Shown here: positions 59,465 to 64,000 of the stretch, piece after piece | Layout of the letters: every line of letters begins with the position of its first letter | Numbering within the stretch: position 1 is the first letter of the stretch | Origin: Hydrogenophaga sp. | GTDB taxonomy: Bacteria; Pseudomonadota; Gammaproteobacteria; Burkholderiales; Burkholderiaceae_C | NCBI GenBank assembly: GCA_018993155.1 | Contig: JAGKSX010000004.1 | Span: 1 to 64,000 of the forward strand | Direction of reading: 5' to 3' | DNA: 64,000 nt | The notes under the pieces: model-generated | The model's input: only the letters and a program-made list of their open reading frames with translations | Databases searched by the model: none | What the model was told of the DNA's origin: nothing | Translations under genes and position numbers: made by a program

Positions 59465-60709
59465 TCAGGCCGGCGCCAAGACGGTGCGCCGCACCCGGCG
59501 CACGTTGAAAGCGCTCGCGATGAGCACCGCCTGCACCACCGCCAGGCCGATCAGCACGCCCTGGAACTGGCCGTGGTCCATGAGCACGCCGAAGATCAGC
59601 GGCGAGATCGCCTGCCCGATGTCCAGCCCCGAATAGACCACGCCGTACACGCGGCCGGTGGCGTTGTCGGGCGTGGACTTCTTCACCAGCAGGTCGCGCG
59701 ACGGGCCTGCGATACCGGCCGAGAAGCCCATGGCGCCGAACAGAACGGGCACCGCCGCCGCCGGCACGTGGGCAAAGGCCAGCACCAGCGCGAGGCAGGC
59801 CGCCAGGCCGAAGCCCACGCCCACCACGCGTTCGCAGCGCGCCGGGTCGGCGGCCAGGAAGCCACCCAGCACCATGCCGCCGGCCGAGCAGACCATGTAG
59901 ATCGTCAGGCACACCGCCACCAGCGCGATGGGCACACCGTGCAGCTGGCGCGCGGCCTCGGGCGCGAAGGCCTGCACCACGCTGAGCGCCATGGCATAGA
60001 AGAAGAAGAAACCGAAGCACATCCATACCGCCGGGATGCGCAGGAAGGCCATGGGGTTTTCCACCGCCCCGTGGGCGGCGCCCGGCGCGGGCTTGGGCGC
60101 GGCAGGCAGGGCGAGCCGCTCGCGGTTGAACCACAGCACGGCAAGCACCACGAAGGCCAGCACCCCGGCGCTCGCCAGCGCCGCCCGCCACGAATAAGCC
60201 AGGGCGATCGGCACCATCATGGCCGGCGCGAGCGCCCAGCCCAGGCTGCCGGTGATGCCGTGCACGCTGTAGGCGTGCCCCAGGCGGGGCGCGCTCACCT
60301 TGCGGTTGAGCAGGGTGTAGTCCACCGGGTGGAAAACGCCGTTGCCGATGCCGGCCACGATGGCGAAGAAGGCCATCATCCAGTAGCCGGTGCTGGCCGC
60401 GAACCCGAAGGCCGCCACGCCCAGCAGCGCCAGGCCGGCGAACAGCACCGGGCGGGGACCGAGGCGGTCCACCACGAAACCCGAGGCGGTCTGCACCGCG
60501 CACGAGGTAACGAAGAAGATGGTCATCAGGAAACCCAGTTCCGCGTAACTGGCATTGAATGCGTCCTTGAGCCAGGGGAACAGCGGCGCGAGCAGCAGCT
60601 GGCTGAAGTGGCTGACCATGTGGGCCAGGCCGACCAGCCCGATGAGGCTGGCGTCCTGCCGCAGGGCCACGGGCGGCGGCAGGGATGAGGTGGTGCTGGA
60701 GGAGGACAT
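59465..60709 (-). CDS. Major facilitator superfamily transporter
   Basis: 414 residues, 12 predicted helices. The loop 2-3 motif is FVVDRLGPRPVLFAG (D-R-x-G-x-R/K type), and FGAMGFSAGIAGPSRDLLVKKSTP lies in the loop of the second half. Substrate unknown. It is divergent from the AraC gene, with an 83-base shared spacer. Confidence 0.88.
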   Translation of the reverse strand: MSSSSTTSSLPPPVALRQDASLIGLVGLAHMVSHFSQLLLAPLFPWLKDAFNASYAELGFLMTIFFVTSCAVQTASGFVVDRLGPRPVLFAGLALLGVAAFGFAASTGYWMMAFFAIVAGIGNGVFHPVDYTLLNRKVSAPRLGHAYSVHGITGSLGWALAPAMMVPIALAYSWRAALASAGVLAFVVLAVLWFNRERLALPAAPKPAPGAAHGAVENPMAFLRIPAVWMCFGFFFFYAMALSVVQAFAPEAARQLHGVPIALVAVCLTIYMVCSAGGMVLGGFLAADPARCERVVGVGFGLAACLALVLAFAHVPAAAVPVLFGAMGFSAGIAGPSRDLLVKKSTPDNATGRVYGVVYSGLDIGQAISPLIFGVLMDHGQFQGVLIGLAVVQAVLIASAFNVRRVRRTVLAPA

Positions 60710-60792
60710 GGCGTGATCGTAGATCGGCCCGACTTCGCCGAATCGCGACGATCTGTCAGAATTCGTTGAAAATCCGCCAACGCACCAAAACG

Positions 60793-61629
60793 ATGCCTCA
60801 GCGCCCTCGCCCCGGCCCCACGCAGCTCGGAGACACCGACCCCTTCACGCCCGACGCGGCCCGCCCGGTGCGCGTGCGCGCCCGCGACCTGAGCGCGGAC
60901 ACCCACTTCGAACCACACCGCCACCCCTGGGGGCAGCTGGCCTACTGCGCCACCGGCATCGTGCAGGCGATGGCCTCTCCCGACGACCCGAGCCTGCAGG
61001 CGGTGACCTACATCGTGCCGCCCTCGCGCGCGGTGTGGATTCCGCCCGGCATGCGCCACGCCGTCACGGTGCGCGAAGCCGCCGAGTTGCGCACGCTCTA
61101 CATCCACGCGGGCGCCGCGCCCGCCGGCTGGACGGCCTGCCGCATGATCGTCGTCTCTCCCCTGTTGCGCGAGCTGATCCAGGCCATGGACGCGGCCACG
61201 CGGCGCGCGGCCGAACCGGCGCGCGACCGCCTGCTGACCGACCTGGTGCTCGACGAGCTGGCGCACGCCGACACCCAGACCCTGGGCGTGCCGCTGCCGC
61301 GCGACAAGCGGCTGCGCGCCCTGTGCGAGGCGGTGCTGCGCGCGCCCGGCGAACGCGCCACGCTGGCCGAATGGGCGGCCGACACCGGGGCGAGCGAACG
61401 CACCGTGGCGCGGCTGTTCCGCGAGGAACTGGGCACCACCTACCAGCAGTGGCGGCAGCAGGCGGTGCTGGCACACGCCTTGCCTCTGCTCGCCCGGGGC
61501 ATGCCCATCGGTCAGGTGGCGGCGGCCACGGGTTATGCCAGCGACAGCGCGTTCAGCGCGATGTTCAAGGCGGCCATGGGCCACCCGCCAACGCGCTGGG
61601 GCTTGCGGGCAGACGGCCAGCAACGCTGA
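60793..61629 (+). CDS. AraC-family regulator with cupin sensor domain
   Basis: 278 residues. N-terminal cupin with HFEPHRHPWGQLAYC (metal-type His pair) and WIPPGMRH; C-terminal double helix-turn-helix with ATLAEWAADTGASERTVARLFREELG and IGQVAAATGYASDSAFSAMFK. Such regulators often control an adjacent divergent efflux gene, here the MFS transporter. ATG at 60793 is the first in-frame start. Confidence 0.9.
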   Translation: MPQRPRPGPTQLGDTDPFTPDAARPVRVRARDLSADTHFEPHRHPWGQLAYCATGIVQAMASPDDPSLQAVTYIVPPSRAVWIPPGMRHAVTVREAAELRTLYIHAGAAPAGWTACRMIVVSPLLRELIQAMDAATRRAAEPARDRLLTDLVLDELAHADTQTLGVPLPRDKRLRALCEAVLRAPGERATLAEWAADTGASERTVARLFREELGTTYQQWRQQAVLAHALPLLARGMPIGQVAAATGYASDSAFSAMFKAAMGHPPTRWGLRADGQQR

Positions 61630-61669
61630 AGGAGACTCGGCGCGGCCGTCTTCCCCCCCCTTCAAGGGG

Positions 61670-61685
61670 CTGTCATATCTGACAG
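61670..61685. promoter_or_regulatory. Inverted repeat CTGTCA-N4-TGACAG
   Basis: Perfect six-base arms around TATC, 54 bases before the small gene at 61739. Next to it (61650-61669) lies CCCCCCCC-TTCAAGGGG, a possible decayed piece of the multi-hairpin repeat family. Confidence 0.45.
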
Positions 61686-61738
61686 GCAGCATGGGACACG
61701 CTCGGGCCAGAATGGTGCCGAGATTCGGGGAGAAAAAA

Positions 61739-61993
61739 ATGGAATGCAGCAACCAACGCTACGTGAAGACATCCCGCGCCTGGGACGCCCTCACCTGGCC
61801 CGACCGGCTGGGCCGCCAGACACACACCCTCCTGTTGCTGGCCAACGGCCGCCGCAGCGAGCAGGAACTGGTGGGCCTGCTGGGCGACGATGTGAAAGAA
61901 CTTCTGCAGCGCTTGCAGCAAGAAGGTTTGCTGCAGTGCGCCACGACCGGGGCCGCGGCGGAGACCGACGACGATGCGGTGGCGGGTGTCTGA
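61739..61993 (+). CDS. Small hypothetical protein, winged-helix-like
   Basis: 84 residues. The central part (DRLGRQTHTLLLLANGRRSEQELVGLLGDDVKELLQRLQQEGLL) has the helix-turn-helix-helix pattern of a small winged-helix unit; the tail is acidic. GGGGAG precedes the ATG after an A-run. It is convergent with the aldehyde dehydrogenase gene, one base apart. No family is recognised. Confidence 0.6.
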   Translation: MECSNQRYVKTSRAWDALTWPDRLGRQTHTLLLLANGRRSEQELVGLLGDDVKELLQRLQQEGLLQCATTGAAAETDDDAVAGV

Positions 61994-61994
61994 C

Positions 61995-63425
61995 TCAGAG
62001 CCAGCGCTTGAGCAAGCCCATCACACGCTGGAACCGCGCCCCATACGGCGGATAGAACAGCTGGCCCATCGCCCAGCGCGACTGCACCAGCACGGGCTTC
62101 TGCTGCGTGAAGCGCAGGAAGCCGGCCTCGCCGTGGTACGAGCCCCAGCCGCTTTCGCCCACGCCACCAAAAGGCAGGCCTTCGTGCGCGATGTGCATCA
62201 GGGTGTCGTTCACCGTCACACCACCGCTGACCGTGCGGTTCAGCAAGCGATCGCGCGCGGCGGTGTCGCTGCCGAACCAGTACAGCGCCAGCGGCCGGGG
62301 GCGCAGGTTGATGAAAGCGATGGCGTCGTCGATGCCGTCGTAGGCCACCACCGGCAGGATGGGGCCGAAGATTTCTTCGCCCATCAGACGCACGCCCGGC
62401 GCCGCATCGAACACCAGCACGGGATTCATCTGGCGCGCATCACCGCTGGTGCCACCGGGCGGCGCCACATCCACCACGCGCGCGCCGCCGGCCTGGGCTT
62501 CGTCCAGCATCGCGACCAGACGCGCCTGGTGCCGCTCGCTCACGATGGCGGCGTAATCGGGGTTGCCCGCGATGCTGGGGAACAGGCGTGCGACAGCGGC
62601 GGTGTAGGCGCGCTCGAACTCGGCCTCCCGGTCCCGGGGCAGCAGCACGTAGTCGGGCGCGATGCAGGTCTGGCCGGCGTTGAGCAGCTTGCCGTGCGCG
62701 ATCTTGACGGCCGCATCGTTCAGGTCGCACGAGGCATCGATCACGCAGGGTGACTTGCCGCCCAGCTCCAGTGTCGTGGGCGTGAGGTTGGTCGCCGCGG
62801 CCGCCGCCACCTGGCGGCCGACCTGGGTGGAGCCGGTGAAGAACAGGTGATCGAACGGCAGGCGGGAGAAGTCCTGCGCCACGTCCGGCCCGCCCAGCAC
62901 CACGCTGAACTCGTCGGCCGCGAAAGCCTGCTGCACCAGCGTGGCCATGAGGGCCGAGGCGTGGGGCGTGAGTTCGCTGGGCTTGAGCATCACGCGGTTG
63001 CCGGCCGCCAGCGCCGTGGCGGCTGGGCCGAACGTGAGTTGCAGCGGGTAGTTCCAGGGACCGATGACGCCGACCACGCCCAGGGGCTGGCGCTGGATGT
63101 GGGCCCGCGCGGGCTGCAGGTAGAGCGGCGTGGCCACCCGCTGCGGTTTCATCCAGCCGGGCAGGTGCTTGTGCAGCTGGGCCATGCCCGCGCGCAGCAC
63201 GAACAGGTCCGCCGCCTCGGTGAGCTGCGGGGAGCGCACGCCGAAGTCGGCCTCCACCGCCTCGGCCAGAGCCGGCGCGTGGGTGTCGATCAGGGCACGC
63301 AGGCGGGCCAGCCGGTCGCGCCGCAATGCCAGTGGCACGTCCACCTGGGCGCGGCTGGCGTTGTACTGCGCGTCGAACAGCGCCCGCAGAGGCAGGGAGG
63401 GAGGGATCTGGGTCATGGGTTTCAT
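61995..63425 (-). CDS. Aldehyde dehydrogenase, coniferyl-aldehyde-dehydrogenase type
   Basis: 476 residues. The catalytic Glu lies in LELGGKSP, the Cys in NAGQTCIAPDYVLLP, and VIGPWNYPLQLTFGPAATAL and FTGSTQVGR are cofactor-site motifs. The C terminus (FYPPYG) and lack of a long N-terminal arm match the class 3/coniferyl aldehyde group, which oxidises aromatic or medium-chain aldehydes to acids. ATG 63416 is an alternative start. Confidence 0.88.
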   Translation of the reverse strand: MKPMTQIPPSLPLRALFDAQYNASRAQVDVPLALRRDRLARLRALIDTHAPALAEAVEADFGVRSPQLTEAADLFVLRAGMAQLHKHLPGWMKPQRVATPLYLQPARAHIQRQPLGVVGVIGPWNYPLQLTFGPAATALAAGNRVMLKPSELTPHASALMATLVQQAFAADEFSVVLGGPDVAQDFSRLPFDHLFFTGSTQVGRQVAAAAATNLTPTTLELGGKSPCVIDASCDLNDAAVKIAHGKLLNAGQTCIAPDYVLLPRDREAEFERAYTAAVARLFPSIAGNPDYAAIVSERHQARLVAMLDEAQAGGARVVDVAPPGGTSGDARQMNPVLVFDAAPGVRLMGEEIFGPILPVVAYDGIDDAIAFINLRPRPLALYWFGSDTAARDRLLNRTVSGGVTVNDTLMHIAHEGLPFGGVGESGWGSYHGEAGFLRFTQQKPVLVQSRWAMGQLFYPPYGARFQRVMGLLKRWL

Positions 63426-63458
63426 GATAGGCCGCCCCTCCCGTCAAGGGTAGAGCCC

Positions 63459-63485
63459 CTCCTCCATCCACGACGGACGGAGGAG
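63459..63485 (-). terminator. Stem-loop after clpB
   Basis: CTCCTCCATCC / GGACGGAGGAG (11 pairs, one G-T) around ACGAC, ten bases after the clpB stop in its direction of transcription. No U-tract follows, so it may act as a 3'-end stabiliser or weak terminator. Confidence 0.4.
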
Positions 63486-63494
63486 CCCAGGGCC

Positions 63495-64000
63495 TCAGGC
63501 CTGCACGACGCCGTCGCCGAACTCGAACACGCCGGGGTTCTGCACCGGGTCCACGTCCACCGGAATGGACGACTTCGGTGGGTAGCGCCCTTCGAGCAGG
63601 AACTTCGAGAGCGGGTTCTCGATGCGCTGCTGGATCGCGCGCTTGAGTGGCCGCGCGCCGAAGACCGGATCGAAGCCGACCTTGGCCAGCTCGGCCAGGG
63701 CCGCCGGCGAGACATCCAGATGCAGGTCCATCCTGGCCAGGCGCGCCTCGAGCACCTTGAGCTGGATCGCGGCGATCGATTCGATGTGCTTCGCGTCGAG
63801 CGCGTGGAACACCACCGTCTCATCGATGCGGTTGAGGAACTCGGGCCGGAAGTGGTTCTTGAGTTCGTCCCAGACCGCTTCCTTCACCTCGTCGTACGGC
63901 GAGCCGACCATGGCCTGGATCATGTGCGAGCCGATGTTGCTCGTCATGACGATCACGGTGTTCTTGAAGTCCACGGTGCGGCCCTGGCCATCGGTCAGGC
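63495..64000 (-). CDS. clpB: ATP-dependent chaperone ClpB, C-terminal part (5' end outside window)
   Basis: 168 residues of the second AAA+ module's end: TVDFKNTVIVMTSNIGS (sensor 1), FRPEFLNRIDETVVFHAL (arginine finger and sensor), and the D2 small domain with GFDPVFGARPLKRAIQQRIENPLSKFLLEG. ClpB is the Hsp104-type disaggregase working with DnaK. The remaining ~700 residues lie beyond base 64000. Confidence 0.95.
   Translation of the reverse strand, partial: LTDGQGRTVDFKNTVIVMTSNIGSHMIQAMVGSPYDEVKEAVWDELKNHFRPEFLNRIDETVVFHALDAKHIESIAAIQLKVLEARLARMDLHLDVSPAALAELAKVGFDPVFGARPLKRAIQQRIENPLSKFLLEGRYPPKSSIPVDVDPVQNPGVFEFGDGVVQA

Noticed and set aside
1-64000. tRNA or rRNA genes, insertion sequences, prophage
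   Set aside because: No cloverleaf with tRNA consensus, no rRNA-like stretches and no transposase or integrase genes were recognised on either strand.

Overview
The window reads as a high-GC betaproteobacterial chromosome fragment, most likely Comamonadaceae (Hydrogenophaga/Acidovorax-like). This is inferred from the very high GC, the Bug/Tct transporters, the zapA-6S RNA arrangement, the lysine/alanine-rich histone-like protein and the GC-rich repeat families. The first ~160 bases are a G/C-run-rich, apparently corrupted contig end over the 3' part of nth. Region 1 (1.3-28.4 kb, all minus strand) is a cobalamin locus of about 25 tightly packed genes, most joined by ATGA, GTGA or TGATG overlaps. 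Transcription runs from a cobalamin riboswitch and btuB at 28.4 kb through cobB, a cytoplasmic BtuF-like protein, cobU, btuF-btuC-btuD, cobO, a second BtuF-like protein, cobW, cobN, a ChlI-like AAA+ ATPase, a VWA protein, DUF1636, cbtB and cbtA. It continues through a complete biotin operon (bioB-bioA-bioD-bioF) that is translationally coupled to cbiB, cobD, cobQ, cobT, cobS and a histidine phosphatase. The genes cover cobalt supply and insertion, corrin adenosylation and amidation, lower-loop assembly and B12 import; the early corrin-ring genes are absent from the window. The AAA+ and VWA genes are joined by an A_AAA_AAA slippery heptamer in the exact phase for a -1 frameshift, which would make a ChlD-type fusion. 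Region 2 (28.5-31.2 kb, plus strand) has a ZapB-like small protein, zapA, a clear 6S RNA, a TSUP permease and a SWIB protein with a KKAAPA-repeat tail, closed by a strong terminator. Region 3 (31.3-37.6 kb) is an unusual three-gene operon: a class III nucleotide cyclase with TolB and TPR regions, a PAP2/vanadium-haloperoxidase-like protein with an MSGG-repeat start, and a subtilisin-like peptidase. It faces a Crp/Fnr regulator and a LuxR regulator. Region 4 (37.6-49.9 kb) is a catabolic island of unknown substrate: a TPP enzyme divergent from a TetR regulator, a TctCBA transporter, two TIM-barrel isomerase-like proteins, an enolase-superfamily enzyme, a second Bug receptor, a Gfo/Idh/MocA dehydrogenase and a DUF993 aldolase-like protein. 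Four copies of a 16-bp inverted repeat (TTMACY-N4-GGTKAA), two of them on top of good promoters, suggest one TetR regulon. Region 5 (49.9-64 kb) holds a DsrE protein with its own TetR regulator, a two-component pair (NarL-type regulator and hybrid kinase), lipoproteins, DUF1631, an MFS transporter divergent from an AraC regulator, an aldehyde dehydrogenase and the 3' end of clpB. Two near-identical ~75-bp multi-hairpin repeats sit in operon spacers at 12.4 and 47.7 kb, and a different GC-rich repeat is inserted in frame inside cobQ.
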